Shown here piece by piece: positions 33,820-42,629 of a DNA stretch of 64,000 bases. The DNA lies in the NCBI GenBank assembly GCA_020850755.1, contig JADZEB010000016.1:186001-250000 (forward strand). Direction: 5' to 3'. Source of the stretch: Alphaproteobacteria bacterium. Lineage in GTDB: Bacteria > Pseudomonadota > Alphaproteobacteria > Acetobacterales > Acetobacteraceae. The position numbers were made by a program, and so were the translations under genes. Position 1 is the first letter of the stretch, and every line of letters starts with the position of its first letter. The notes under the pieces are model-generated. The model searched no databases, was not told where the DNA came from, and saw only the letters and a program-made list of their open reading frames with translations.

Positions 33820-35357
33820 GGCGCGCGCAGGACACGCTTCAGGACCTTGCCGCTGGGATTGCGCGGCAGCGCATCGACGAAGGCGTAGCGGCGCGGGATC
33901 TTGTAGCCGCCGATGCGCTCGCGGCAGAATGCGATCAGTGCCTCCTCGCTCGGCGGCCGGACCCCGGGGCGGAGCACGCAGATCGCCATCACCGCCTCGC
34001 CCCATTTCGGATCAGGCACGCCGATCACGGCGACATCGGCGATGTCAGGATGCTCGGCGAGTGCGCCTTCTATCTCGCGCGGATAGATGTTGGTGCCGCC
34101 ACTGACGATCATGTCCTTGATACGATCGTGCAGGTAGACATAGCCCTCCTCGTCCATCGAGGCGGCATCGCCCGAATGCAGCCAGCCGCCACGCATCGCC
34201 TCGGCAGTGGCCTCCGGGTTGCTCCAGTAGCCCTTCATCACGTTGGGGCCGCGCACGACCAGTTCGCCAACCGTGCCGCGCGGCACCTCGCGGTCCTCGG
34301 CATCGAAGATGCGCACATCCGCAAGCACGACCGGCCGTCCGGTCGAGCGCAGCAGCCCGGGCCGGCCATCCAACGCCTTCTGGTGGTCATACTCGTTGAG
34401 GTAGGCGATGCCGCCGGCCGATTCCGTCAGCCCGTAGCCCTGGATCAGGTCGCAGCGGAACACCGCCATGGCGCGGCGCAGCAGTGGCACCGAGATCGGC
34501 GCCGCGCCGTAGTAGATCACCTGCAGATGGCTGAAGTCGCGCGAGGCGATGTCCGGCACCTCGTCGAGCAGCATCTGGATGATCGAGGGCACCATGTTGC
34601 AGGTGGCAATCCTCTCCTGCTCCAGCAGGCGCACGAACGCCTTGGCCTCGAAATGCTCCATGAGCACGACGGTGCTGCCATTGATCGCAGCAGTGGCAAT
34701 GCGCAGCGCGCCCGCGGCGTGATAGAGCGGTGTCGCCACCAGCGCCCGCTGCCCCGGCGCCCGGCTGGCCGAGGACGCGACCATCGACTGCTCGACATGG
34801 GCGATGATGTTCTTGTGCGAGATCATCACGCCCTTGGGGTGGCCGGTCGTACCGCTGGTGTAGATCAGGTAGTACATGTCGTCGCGGGAAACCGGCACCG
34901 CCGGCCGCTGGTCCGAGCCGAGGGCGAGGAAGCCGGCCATATCCATCCAGCCGGGCGGCGGTTCGGTGTCGAGCGCGACGAAGTGCTCGATGCCGGCAAG
35001 CTGCGGGCGTAGCGCCTCGATCGCGGTCACATATTCCGCCCCGCGCGCGAACAGGATGCGCGGTGCGCTGTCGGCCAGGATCCATTGCCACTCGCGCGGC
35101 GCAAGACGATAGTTCAACATCACTGGCGCGACACCCGCCTTGGCCATGGCGATGAACATCACGCCCATGTCGATACTGTTGGTGGACAGATAGGCCGCCC
35201 GATCACCCACGCCGAGGCCGAGCCGCAGCAGTGCATTCGCCCAGCGATTCGCGAACCGCTCTGCCTCCGCATAGCTCAGCGAGCGGCCATCCTGGCGCAG
35301 GAACGGGATCTCCGGGCGCGCCGTGGCGTGGTACTCGAACCAGTCGAAAACGCGCAT
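33786..35357 (-). CDS. AMP-forming acyl-CoA synthetase (fatty-acid--CoA ligase family)
   Basis: A 523-residue class I adenylate-forming enzyme. Motifs are YTSGTTGHPKG (P-loop), GYGLTESAGG, LHSGDAASMDEEGYVYLHDR with the hinge Asp, and the C-terminal PSGKVLKR Lys. It activates a carboxylic acid to acyl-AMP and then acyl-CoA. The chosen ATG (MRVFDWFEYHA) lies 4 bp after the TetR stop, so the two are probably co-transcribed. The chain-length or aromatic preference cannot be read from sequence by eye. Confidence 0.9.
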   Translation of the reverse strand: MRVFDWFEYHATARPEIPFLRQDGRSLSYAEAERFANRWANALLRLGLGVGDRAAYLSTNSIDMGVMFIAMAKAGVAPVMLNYRLAPREWQWILADSAPRILFARGAEYVTAIEALRPQLAGIEHFVALDTEPPPGWMDMAGFLALGSDQRPAVPVSRDDMYYLIYTSGTTGHPKGVMISHKNIIAHVEQSMVASSASRAPGQRALVATPLYHAAGALRIATAAINGSTVVLMEHFEAKAFVRLLEQERIATCNMVPSIIQMLLDEVPDIASRDFSHLQVIYYGAAPISVPLLRRAMAVFRCDLIQGYGLTESAGGIAYLNEYDHQKALDGRPGLLRSTGRPVVLADVRIFDAEDREVPRGTVGELVVRGPNVMKGYWSNPEATAEAMRGGWLHSGDAASMDEEGYVYLHDRIKDMIVSGGTNIYPREIEGALAEHPDIADVAVIGVPDPKWGEAVMAICVLRPGVRPPSEEALIAFCRERIGGYKIPRRYAFVDALPRNPSGKVLKRVLRAPYWKDADRAIG

Positions 35358-35361
35358 CCGC

Positions 35362-36009
35362 TCAGTTCCGATCTGGTGCGGCCGGCATGGCCAGCCCGCG
35401 CGCGAAATAGTCGAGGAAGTGGTCGGCCACTGCCTCTGGCCGCAGCGGGCCATTGTCGCGATACCAGTAGGTCATCCAGTTGAATGCGCCGAATAAAGCG
35501 AAGGAAGCCGTGCGCGGGTCGCAGCTGCGGATCGAGCCATCGGCGATGCCCTCGGCGATGATGCGCTCGACCTCCTTGTTGAGACGCCGCCGCCCGGCCC
35601 AGAGCCGTTCCCGGCTCTGGCGCGGCAGCGACCCGGGAGAGGTGTTGCGGATCAGGCAGATGCCGAAATCGGTGGTCATGACCTGCGCGTAGCCGTGGAA
35701 CAGCAGCCGCAATCGCTGCCAGCCGCTGGCCTCGGTCGCGCGCACGCGCTCAAGCACTGCGTGCAGCTGCTCGGTCGCGATGCGCGAGCATTCGAACAGC
35801 ATGTCCTCCTTGTTCTTCAGGTAGTAGTAGAGATAGGGCTTGCTCGCGCCGAGCGCCTCGGCGACATCGGCGACCGAGGTGCCGTGATAGCCCCGTTCGT
35901 TGAAGATCCTTGCCGCTGCGCGCAGGATCGATAGCCGCTTCGCCTCGCGCGGGTCTTCCACCGCCTCGCCTTCCCCATTGCCATGCTTGGCCTGCACCGC
36001 GCTTGCCAT
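35362..36009 (-). CDS. TetR-family transcriptional regulator
   Basis: About 215 residues from ATG 36009 (MASAVQAKHG); an ATG 51 bp further upstream is possible. The N-terminal helix-turn-helix domain is clear: RLSILRAAARIFNERGYHG, TSVADVAEALGASKPYLYYYLKNKEDML (recognition helix SKPYLYYY). The C-terminal ligand domain is of the KstR2/FadR-like kind. It sits in a Bug-tetR-acyl-CoA ligase run. It is the natural candidate to bind the four CTACC-N4-GGTAG sites at 20419, 21811, 32226 and 37107, releasing DNA on binding an acyl-CoA. A CCTACC half-site lies just before its start. Confidence 0.9.
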   Translation of the reverse strand: MASAVQAKHGNGEGEAVEDPREAKRLSILRAAARIFNERGYHGTSVADVAEALGASKPYLYYYLKNKEDMLFECSRIATEQLHAVLERVRATEASGWQRLRLLFHGYAQVMTTDFGICLIRNTSPGSLPRQSRERLWAGRRRLNKEVERIIAEGIADGSIRSCDPRTASFALFGAFNWMTYWYRDNGPLRPEAVADHFLDYFARGLAMPAAPDRN

Positions 36010-36056
36010 TCGCCTACCGGCCCTCTCGCTCGGTCTCGTGCCGCCGCGGGCGGCCG

Positions 36057-37049
36057 TCAATTGCCCGTGATGCGCGCCTCGGCGATGAGGCGACGCAGAC
36101 GCACAAGCTCGCGTGATATCAGGGCGCCAAGGGCTTCGGGCGTCCCGGTAGCACGCTCGAAGCCGAGATCGGCCATGCGCTTCCTCATGTCGTCGCCATC
36201 GACCGCGCGCACCGTATCGGCGTTGATCTTGGCGATGATCGCGGGCGGGGTGCCTGCGGGCGCAAGGAGCCCGAACCAGGAGTCCATCTCCACTCCCGCA
36301 AAACCCGCCTCCCCCATGGTGGGTGCGTCCGGCAGAAGGCCCGAGCGGGTCGCGGACGCCACGGCAAGCGTGCGGATTCGGCCCGAGCGCGCAAGCTCCA
36401 CCACTGTCGGCACCGAGGCGAACATGAACTGGATGTTGCCGGCGACAAGGGCGTTCATCGAGGGGGCGGCACCGCTATAGGGGATGTGCACGATGTCCAC
36501 CCCCGCGACCAGGCGGAACAATTCGGCAGCCAAGTGCGGCGCGCCCCCAACGGCCGAGGAGCCATAATTGAACTGTCCCGGCCGGGATTTCACCAGCGCC
36601 ACGAACTCGCGCGCATTCTGTGCCGCCACCGAAGGATGCACCACCAAGGCCTGCTTCACGATCGCTAGCAGCGTGATCGGCGCGAAATCACGCTCGCTGT
36701 CGTAGGGAATCGACGGGTTCAGAAGCCCGTTGGCCCCATGCGAGGCGCTGTTGCCGAGCACGAGCGTATAGCCGTTCGGCTGCGACTTCGCGACCACGTC
36801 GGCACCAATGCTGCCCGAGGCCCCGGCCCTGTTCTCGACCACGACGGGCTGGCGCCAGATCTCGGAGAGGCGCCCGGCCACAAGCCGGCCGACAATGTCC
36901 GTGGTGCCGCCCGGCGGATAAGGCACGACCAGCCGCACGGGGCGGTTCGGGAACACCTCCTGCCCGTGTGCCACAGCGAAAGGCGTCGCGAGACCGGCAG
37001 CGGCAACGGCGGCGGGCATCAGCCCGGCAAAGGCACGGCGCGTGATCAT
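36057..37049 (-). CDS. Bug/TctC-family periplasmic substrate-binding protein
   Basis: A 330-residue Bug receptor from MITRRAFAGLMPA, with a strong AAGGAGG site 7 nt upstream. The signal peptide ends near VAHGQE. Family blocks: FPNRPVRLVVPYPPGGTTD, VVENRAGASGS, NGYTLVLGNSA, APTMGEAGFAGVE. It is followed 47 bp later by tetR and the acyl-CoA ligase, and preceded by a CTACC-N4-GGTAG site, so the regulator gene may be autoregulated through this operon. Confidence 0.92.
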   Translation of the reverse strand: MITRRAFAGLMPAAVAAAGLATPFAVAHGQEVFPNRPVRLVVPYPPGGTTDIVGRLVAGRLSEIWRQPVVVENRAGASGSIGADVVAKSQPNGYTLVLGNSASHGANGLLNPSIPYDSERDFAPITLLAIVKQALVVHPSVAAQNAREFVALVKSRPGQFNYGSSAVGGAPHLAAELFRLVAGVDIVHIPYSGAAPSMNALVAGNIQFMFASVPTVVELARSGRIRTLAVASATRSGLLPDAPTMGEAGFAGVEMDSWFGLLAPAGTPPAIIAKINADTVRAVDGDDMRKRMADLGFERATGTPEALGALISRELVRLRRLIAEARITGN

Positions 37050-37106
37050 GGACGTTCCTCCTTCCCTCGGCTCCATCCTGGCTACTCTGGGGCCGGATGG
37101 ACTTCC

Positions 37107-37120
37107 CTACCAGGTGGTAG
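37107..37120. promoter_or_regulatory. TetR-type operator site 4 (CTACC-N4-GGTAG)
   Basis: CTACCAGGTGGTAG lies in the divergent region between the Bug-tetR-ligase operon (start 57 bp away) and the SDR-Bug operon. It completes the set of four related inverted repeats in the window. Confidence 0.6.
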
Positions 37121-37287
37121 CACTCTGACATTGATAGTCGCGCGCGCCGCCGTCAAGCATCGGACCCGGCTCGCCCGGCGGCCGGGCTCCATTGCACCAT
37201 CGGAATGTGCCTTCTAGACTTGCCGAAGCTGAGGTTGTGCAGGCGTGAGCGAGTCCGTGCAGCCCGGCACAAAACAGGAGTGGGAGC

Positions 37288-38043
37288 ATGCCCGGAAAGG
37301 CGAACAGGACAGCGATCGTGACAGGCGGAGCGCGCGGAATCGGGCGCGCGATCTGCCTCGCTCTGGCGCAGAAGGGCTATGCCGTCGCCCCGGTCGATCT
37401 GCGCGAGGCCGAGCTTGCCAGCACCGCGAAGGAGATCGAGGCGCTGGGCGTCGATGCCATGCCGATCGTGGCCGACATCGCCAGCTACCAGGGTGCACGG
37501 GACCATGTCGCGGCGATGGTGCGCCGCTGGGGCCGTATCGACGTCCTGGTCAACAATGCCGCGATGCCACAGACCAAGCGCATCCTGGAGATCACCGAGG
37601 CCGACTGGGACCGCGAGATGGCGGTCAACCTTAAGGGATACTTCAACTGGTCGCAGGCCGTGGCTCCGCCCATGCTCGCCGCCGGCGGCGGCCGGATGGT
37701 GAACATCTCCTCGGTCTCGGCCAACACCGGACCGAGCCCGCACGCGGTCAGCCGCTTCGCCTACAGCGCCGCCAAGGCAGGCGTGCTGGGCCTCACGCGC
37801 GGCCTCGCGCGCGAACTGGCCCCCACGATCCTGGTCAACGCGATCTGCCCCGGCGCTATCCTGACCGACCGCACCGCCGACAGCTTCGCCCCGCACATGG
37901 AACGCATCAAGACCGTGACGCCGCTGGGGCGCGTCGGCACGCCCGAGGATATCGCCGTCGTAGTCGCCTTCCTTGCCACCGCCGAGCCGCTGTTCATGAC
38001 CGGTGAGATCATCGACGTGGATGGTGGCGCCAACATCAACTGA
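37288..38043 (+). CDS. SDR-family oxidoreductase (FabG-like)
   Basis: A 251-residue classical short-chain dehydrogenase. It has TGGARGIGRA, NNAAMPQ, the catalytic Ser in NISSVSA, YSAAKAG for Tyr-x3-Lys and a C-terminal MTGEIIDVDGG typical of FabG-like enzymes. AGGAGTGGGAGC lies before the ATG. It forms a pair with the Bug receptor 16 bp downstream and faces an operator site. A 3-ketoacyl or hydroxyacyl thioester or polyol substrate is possible; it could supply a second dehydrogenase for the beta-oxidation cluster. Confidence 0.88.
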   Translation: MPGKANRTAIVTGGARGIGRAICLALAQKGYAVAPVDLREAELASTAKEIEALGVDAMPIVADIASYQGARDHVAAMVRRWGRIDVLVNNAAMPQTKRILEITEADWDREMAVNLKGYFNWSQAVAPPMLAAGGGRMVNISSVSANTGPSPHAVSRFAYSAAKAGVLGLTRGLARELAPTILVNAICPGAILTDRTADSFAPHMERIKTVTPLGRVGTPEDIAVVVAFLATAEPLFMTGEIIDVDGGANIN

Positions 38044-38059
38044 CCGGGAGAAACAGCAG

Positions 38060-39049
38060 ATGACCCGCAAGCTTGTCGTATCGCGCCGCACGGCGCTTGG
38101 GGCGATCGCCGCCGGCCTTGCCACCCCCGCCCTGCCGCGCCCTGCCCTCGCGCAGACATTCCCTGACCGGCCGGTGCGCTTCGTGGTGCCCTACACCGCC
38201 GGCGGCGGCACCGACGTGCTGGCCCGCGAGATCGCGCGGCGCATGCAGCCGACCTTTCCCCAGCCGATCGTGATCGAGAACCGCGCGGGCGCGAACACCG
38301 CCGTTGGCGCGCAGTTCGTGGCCAACTCCCGCCCCGATGGCTACACGCTCTATTTCGCCGGTGGCTCCAGCCTGGTGGTGCCGCCGCTGGTGTGGAAGAA
38401 CCTGCCCTACAAGCTCGAGGATTTCGCGCCGGTCGGGCTGATCGTCAAACAACCCTACGGACTTGGCGCCAATCTCGATCTCGGCGGCACGGTGCGCGAG
38501 TTGATCGACCGCATGAAGGCCAAGCCGGACGAGTTCTCTTTCGGGCACACCGGCACTGGCGGCATCGGACACTTGCTCGGCGAGCGGCTGATGGCGGCGA
38601 CCGGGACCAAGATGATCTCGGTGCCCTATCGCGGCTTCCAGCAGACCGTGATCGACATCATGGGCGGGCGCCTGAGCATGACCTTCGAGGCGGTGAACAA
38701 CATCGTCCCCTTCCATCGTGACCGCAAGGTGCGCATCCTGGCGATCACGAGCGACCGGCGCGCACCCGTTATCCCCGACGTGCCAACCTTCGCGGAAGCG
38801 GGCTTCCCGGCCATGACCACGCAATCCTGGCTCGGATTGTTCGCCCCGGCAGGAACGCCCGCGCCGATCGTCGCGCAGCTCAACCGCACACTGTCAGCGG
38901 TGGTGGACAGTGCCGATTTCCATCGCTACGCGGAAGGGCAGGTGCAGTTCGCGGAAAGCATGACACCGGATGCCTTCGGGCGCTTCATCGCCGAGGATCG
39001 CGAGGCGTGGCGGCGCGTGGTGGAACCGCTGAACCTGCAGGTGCAGTAG
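38060..39049 (+). CDS. Bug/TctC-family periplasmic substrate-binding protein
   Basis: A 329-residue Bug receptor from MTRKLVVSRRTALG (twin Arg in the signal peptide, which ends PALAQT). Family blocks: FPDRPVRFVVPYTAGGGTD, VIENRAGANTA, DGYTLYFAGG, VPTFAEAGFPAM. It starts 16 bp after the SDR stop and converges on the ABC ATPase gene. It is the seventh such receptor in the window, again without TctAB genes beside it. Confidence 0.92.
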   Translation: MTRKLVVSRRTALGAIAAGLATPALPRPALAQTFPDRPVRFVVPYTAGGGTDVLAREIARRMQPTFPQPIVIENRAGANTAVGAQFVANSRPDGYTLYFAGGSSLVVPPLVWKNLPYKLEDFAPVGLIVKQPYGLGANLDLGGTVRELIDRMKAKPDEFSFGHTGTGGIGHLLGERLMAATGTKMISVPYRGFQQTVIDIMGGRLSMTFEAVNNIVPFHRDRKVRILAITSDRRAPVIPDVPTFAEAGFPAMTTQSWLGLFAPAGTPAPIVAQLNRTLSAVVDSADFHRYAEGQVQFAESMTPDAFGRFIAEDREAWRRVVEPLNLQVQ

Positions 39050-39085
39050 CCGCCGCCGGCGCCAGGTCCGAGCGAATGGCCGGGC

Positions 39086-39877
39086 CTAGCGCCGTTTCTC
39101 CTCCTCGACGCTCTCGATCACCTCGCGCTCGATCAGCCGCCAGATATGATCGACATAGGCGATCGCGCCCGGGGTGCGCTTGACCGCCAGCGCCCGCGGA
39201 CGCGGCAGGTCGACATCCACCACCTCGCGCACGCGGCCTGGCCGCCGGGCGAGCACGATCACTCGATCCGACAGGAAGACGGCCTCGTCGATCTGGTGCG
39301 TGATGAACAGCACGGTCTTGCGGCCCTGCTGCCAGATGCGCGTGAGCTCGGACTGCATCACCTCACGCGTCTGGGCATCGAGCGCGGAGAAGGGCTCGTC
39401 CATCAGCAGGATCTCGGGATTGATCGCCAGCGCGCGCGCCAGATTGGCACGCTGGCGCATGCCGCCGGAAAGCTGGCGTGGATAGTAGTTCTCGAACCCG
39501 CCGAGGCCGACCATCTGGATCAGCTCCCGCGCCCGTTGCACATCGGCCTCGGGGCGGCGTCCCTCGCGGATCTCGATGCCGATCAGCACATTGCTCAGCA
39601 CCGTCCGCCAGGGCAGGAGCGAGTCAGACTGGAAGACGAAGCCACGCTCGTAGCCGACGCCCGAAATCTCGCGGCCCGCAAGCAAGGCCCTGCCCTCGGT
39701 TGCGCGTTCGAGACCGGCGATGATGCGCAAGAGCGTGGTCTTGCCGCAGCCGCTCGGCCCAACGATCGAGACGAACTCGCCGTCAGCGATCGTGGCGGAT
39801 ATGTCCTGAAGCGCGACCAGGTCGCCGAACCTCTTGGTCAGGTGCTGGAACTCAAGCTTGGCCGTGGGCGTGGTCAT
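39086..39877 (-). CDS. ABC transporter ATP-binding protein (nitrate/sulfonate/taurine type)
   Basis: A 263-residue ATPase of the SsuB/TauB/NrtD group. Walker A is GPSGCGKTT (residues 40-48), the signature LSGGMRQR, Walker B ILLMDEP, and the switch His in [13 protein letters not shown]. It powers import with the adjacent permease, whose stop lies 12 bp before this start. No binding protein is next to the pair; an NMT1-like binding-protein fragment lies far away at the right window edge. Confidence 0.93.
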   Translation of the reverse strand: MTTPTAKLEFQHLTKRFGDLVALQDISATIADGEFVSIVGPSGCGKTTLLRIIAGLERATEGRALLAGREISGVGYERGFVFQSDSLLPWRTVLSNVLIGIEIREGRRPEADVQRARELIQMVGLGGFENYYPRQLSGGMRQRANLARALAINPEILLMDEPFSALDAQTREVMQSELTRIWQQGRKTVLFITHQIDEAVFLSDRVIVLARRPGRVREVVDVDLPRPRALAVKRTPGAIAYVDHIWRLIEREVIESVEEEKRR

Positions 39878-39889
39878 GGCGGCCTTCCC

Positions 39890-40651
39890 TCAGGTCCAGT
39901 GCACGATGCGCTGCTCGATGCGGCGGACCAGCGCTGTAAGGAGGATGCCGGCAGCCGCGAGAAAGATCACGCCAACGAACAGATTGGCCATGTTGAAGGT
40001 CTCGGCGGATTCGGCGATCAGGCGGCCCAACCCGGCGCGCGCGCCAAAAAGCTCACCCACCACCACGCCAATCAGGCCACGGCCGATGCCGAGGCGCATG
40101 CCGGCGAAGACGAACGGCAGGGCCGAGGGGAGCATCACCTTGACGAAAAGCTGCATGCGGCTTGCGCCGAAGCAGCGGATGGCCTCCAGAAGATGCTGCG
40201 GCGTCGAACGCACACCGGCCTCGGTGTTGATGATCATCGGGAAGATCACCACGCTGGCCACCACGAATACCTTCGACCAGATGCCGATACCGAACCAAAG
40301 TATCACCAGCGGCGCGATCGCGATGACCGGCGTGGCGTAGAGCCCGTCGACCCAGGGGCCGAGCGTGGCCCGCGCCCGGCTGGAAACGGCCAGCAGCAGC
40401 CCGATCGGCACTCCAAGAAGAACGGCGATGACATAGCCGAGCCCGAACTCGCTGAAGCTGACCGTGATGTGGTTCAGGAGCTCGCCCCGGCGCCAGAGCT
40501 CGACCGTCGCAGCAGCGATCTGGGTCGGCACGGCCAGGAACAAACCGGTGCCCATGTACCGGCCAACCAGTTCCCACAACGCAAATCCGGAAACCACCGA
40601 TATCGCCGACAAGGTGCGCGACGCGTCGCGTTGATCCTGCCCCGTGCCCAT
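39890..40651 (-). CDS. ABC transporter permease (SsuC/TauC type)
   Basis: A 253-residue membrane protein with about six helices of the SsuC/TauC/NrtB permease family. The EAA-type cytoplasmic loop is EAIRCFGASRMQLFVKVMLPSALP, with the family's conserved P-x-P-F pattern at VFAGMRLGIGRGLIG. GAGGGA lies just before the ATG. It is the first gene of a two-gene permease-ATPase operon and probably imports a sulfonate, nitrate-like or aromatic acid compound. Confidence 0.92.
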   Translation of the reverse strand: MGTGQDQRDASRTLSAISVVSGFALWELVGRYMGTGLFLAVPTQIAAATVELWRRGELLNHITVSFSEFGLGYVIAVLLGVPIGLLLAVSSRARATLGPWVDGLYATPVIAIAPLVILWFGIGIWSKVFVVASVVIFPMIINTEAGVRSTPQHLLEAIRCFGASRMQLFVKVMLPSALPFVFAGMRLGIGRGLIGVVVGELFGARAGLGRLIAESAETFNMANLFVGVIFLAAAGILLTALVRRIEQRIVHWT

Positions 40652-40791
40652 GCGTCCCTCGCGCCAGGAGGGGCAACATGAGGGGCCCCTCTCCGATCAT
40701 CATTCTGCGACCATAACGGAGACCGCGAGGGCGGCAAGCCCCGTCGGAGGGGCGCGAGCGGGCCCGGCGTGGGAGCCTGAAAGGCACGGCC

Positions 40792-41082
40792 CTAGAAGAA
40801 GCGTCCGCGCAGGAAGCCCAGGGCCGGCAGCGGCCGCCACGCCTTCGGCAAGTCGGCCCTTCGCACTGGTGCAAGGCTGTAGCGCGGCACCGGCTGCTTG
40901 GCGCGCTCAAGAAAGCCGGCATAGGCGCGCACCTGCTGTTCGCGCCAAGCGCGATCGGACAGGGCCGCCCCGCGATTGCTGTATATCTCCGCTATCCGGC
41001 TGGTGCGGCCGATCGACACGACCACTGCCCAGAGCGTGTCATCGCCCGAGCGGCGCAAGGGCAGGCTGACGACCTGGTTCAT
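40792..41082 (-). CDS. Hypothetical small protein
   Basis: A 96-residue open frame (MNQVVSLPLRRSGDDTLWAVVVSIG...), rich in Arg and with a plausible globular N-terminal strand pattern. No signal peptide, membrane segment or recognised domain is seen. It is isolated between the SsuC-type permease and a 450-bp gap, so reality rests mainly on its sequence composition and the lack of a better frame. I cannot assign a function. Confidence 0.45.
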   Translation of the reverse strand: MNQVVSLPLRRSGDDTLWAVVVSIGRTSRIAEIYSNRGAALSDRAWREQQVRAYAGFLERAKQPVPRYSLAPVRRADLPKAWRPLPALGFLRGRFF

Positions 41083-41535
41083 CGGCAGCGTAAAGGGGGC
41101 ATGAACCGACTCCGTCCAGGCTGTCGCCTAGCTTGGCCATCAAAGCGCGGGAGCGGGGCTCATGGCAAGTCTGGTTAGCAGGGGCGATGTGCACCGGTCC
41201 AGGCCAAGGACGGCAACTGCCTCAAGTGCCCGACTTCGGGTTGCCGGCGAACGCTACAAACTAGGCCCAGGGTCGATCATTGACCCAGACCGCAACTCTT
41301 GCCGCTGCAGTGCATCTCGTTTCTTGCGTCCCGGCTGGCTCACGCTGGTGGCGGCCTTCACATGCGCATGCAACCCTCTGGGCGCGCTGTGCGGATAGGG
41401 GCCTGGTCGCCCAGGACACGTCGCCCAGGGCACAGGGTCCGCTCGACTTGACCTGACCCGCATGGCCATGCATTGTCGCGCGACGGGGCCCGATCCCCTC
41501 TCGTGACACGTCGGCGCAGGCAAGGGGCGGACCCG
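41083..41535. other. 453-bp intergenic stretch with short repeats
   Basis: No convincing gene is seen here; the overlapping short frames lack domain features. It holds a tandem pair of 14-mers GTCGCCCAGG(A/G)CAC at 41406-41433 and a weak inverted repeat GGGTC-N7-GACCC at 41270-41286. It must include the promoter for the metallopeptidase gene and for the small minus-strand gene, but no clear -35/-10 pair stands out. Confidence 0.5.
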
Positions 41536-42504
41536 ATGGCCAACGACCCGACACCGTCGAGGGCGCCGGCGCGACGCGACCTTCTCGCATCGATGTTTGG
41601 CGCCCTGCCGATCCTGGCGGTAGCTGGCCAGACCGCCAGCACCCAGCCCCTACCCATCCGGGGAGAGGCTCCAACCGACATCATGCCGCGTTTCTGGGCG
41701 GTCTATGATCGTGTCGACGGCCAGGCTCCACCGGAACGAGCCCGGGCACTGATTGCCGATTTCTTCCGGCCCCACATCGAGATCTATCGCGGCGCCGGCG
41801 TGGGCCGGGTCGATGCCGTGCGATGGCTGGCGTTGTTCGACCCCGTGGCGCCACAGGTGCGCGCGCTCTCGGCCACGTTCTCGGGCCTGTGGCAGAACCA
41901 AGCCGGGCGCTTCCAACACCAACTGCCGGATGCAAGCACGGCTACGCCGGTCGTGGTGCTGGTCTCGTTCCTCTATTTCGATGCGCGTGTTCGGCCCTGG
42001 CGAGAAAGGGTGTCGTTGTTCATCGGGCTTGACGGCGTGGTGCGCTTCGGCGCCGACCTCGGGACGCTCCTCGACCACGAGCTGTTCCACCTCTACCACC
42101 ACCAGGTCAATCCCAGCCTGATCCTGCCGGGCGGGGACACGCTCTGGCTTGGCATCTGGAAGGAGGGGCTTGCCGTCTATGCCACAGGAGTGCTCAACCA
42201 GGCGCGCTCGCGGGCGCAGATCCTGCTTGGCGAGCGGGCGTTGGCGGATGGCCCTTCCGCCCTGATGCGCCGCATCGCCGCCGAGCTTCCGCCCATCCTT
42301 GACGCAACCGATGGCGCCACGCGGGCACGCTACCTGAGCTATGGCTATCGCGGCGACATCCCGCAGCGCAGTGGCTACGCGCTCGGCCTTGCCGTCGTCG
42401 AGCGGGTCGCGCGCGGCCGGAGCCTGCCCGAACTCGCTCGCATTCCCGCTGGCGAGATCGAGCGCATCCTCCGCGCCGAATTGGCCGCGCTCGCCGCGGG
42501 CTGA
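41536..42504 (+). CDS. Putative exported zinc metallopeptidase (HExxH)
   Basis: A 322-residue protein from MANDPTPSRAPARR, preceded by AGGGGCGG. The N-terminus RRDLLASMFGALPILAVAG looks like a Tat or Sec signal. DHELFHLYHHQ contains HExxH, and WKEGLAVYATGVLN about 25 residues later supplies a candidate third ligand Glu, the gluzincin layout of DUF2268-like peptidases. Function and substrate are unknown; the export signal suggests a periplasmic protease. It is separated from the convergent molybdenum hydroxylase operon by a strong hairpin. Confidence 0.65.
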   Translation: MANDPTPSRAPARRDLLASMFGALPILAVAGQTASTQPLPIRGEAPTDIMPRFWAVYDRVDGQAPPERARALIADFFRPHIEIYRGAGVGRVDAVRWLALFDPVAPQVRALSATFSGLWQNQAGRFQHQLPDASTATPVVVLVSFLYFDARVRPWRERVSLFIGLDGVVRFGADLGTLLDHELFHLYHHQVNPSLILPGGDTLWLGIWKEGLAVYATGVLNQARSRAQILLGERALADGPSALMRRIAAELPPILDATDGATRARYLSYGYRGDIPQRSGYALGLAVVERVARGRSLPELARIPAGEIERILRAELAALAAG

Positions 42505-42530
42505 GCAACGGTGCGCTCGACGCTCCGACG

Positions 42531-42563
42531 CAATTGGCGCCGGGCGCTGCCCGGCGCCAATTG
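42531..42563. terminator. Bidirectional hairpin terminator (15-bp perfect stem)
   Basis: A perfect 15-bp inverted repeat (CAATTGGCGCCGGGC and its complement) with a 3-base GCT loop lies 26 bp after the metallopeptidase stop and 66 bp after the convergent molybdopterin-subunit stop. The A/T ends (CAATT...AATTG) supply short T-runs on both strands, so it can end transcription in both directions. Confidence 0.85.
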
Positions 42564-42629
42564 TGTCTCGCAAACAGACCCTGGGGCCGCGCGGGGGCCG
42601 CGCGGGGGCCGCTCGGGCTGGGCCCTCGT

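Noticed and set aside
36013-36018. Fifth operator site (CCTACC half-site) just before the tetR start
   Set aside because: Only one arm is present; no GGTAGG follows at the four-base spacing.
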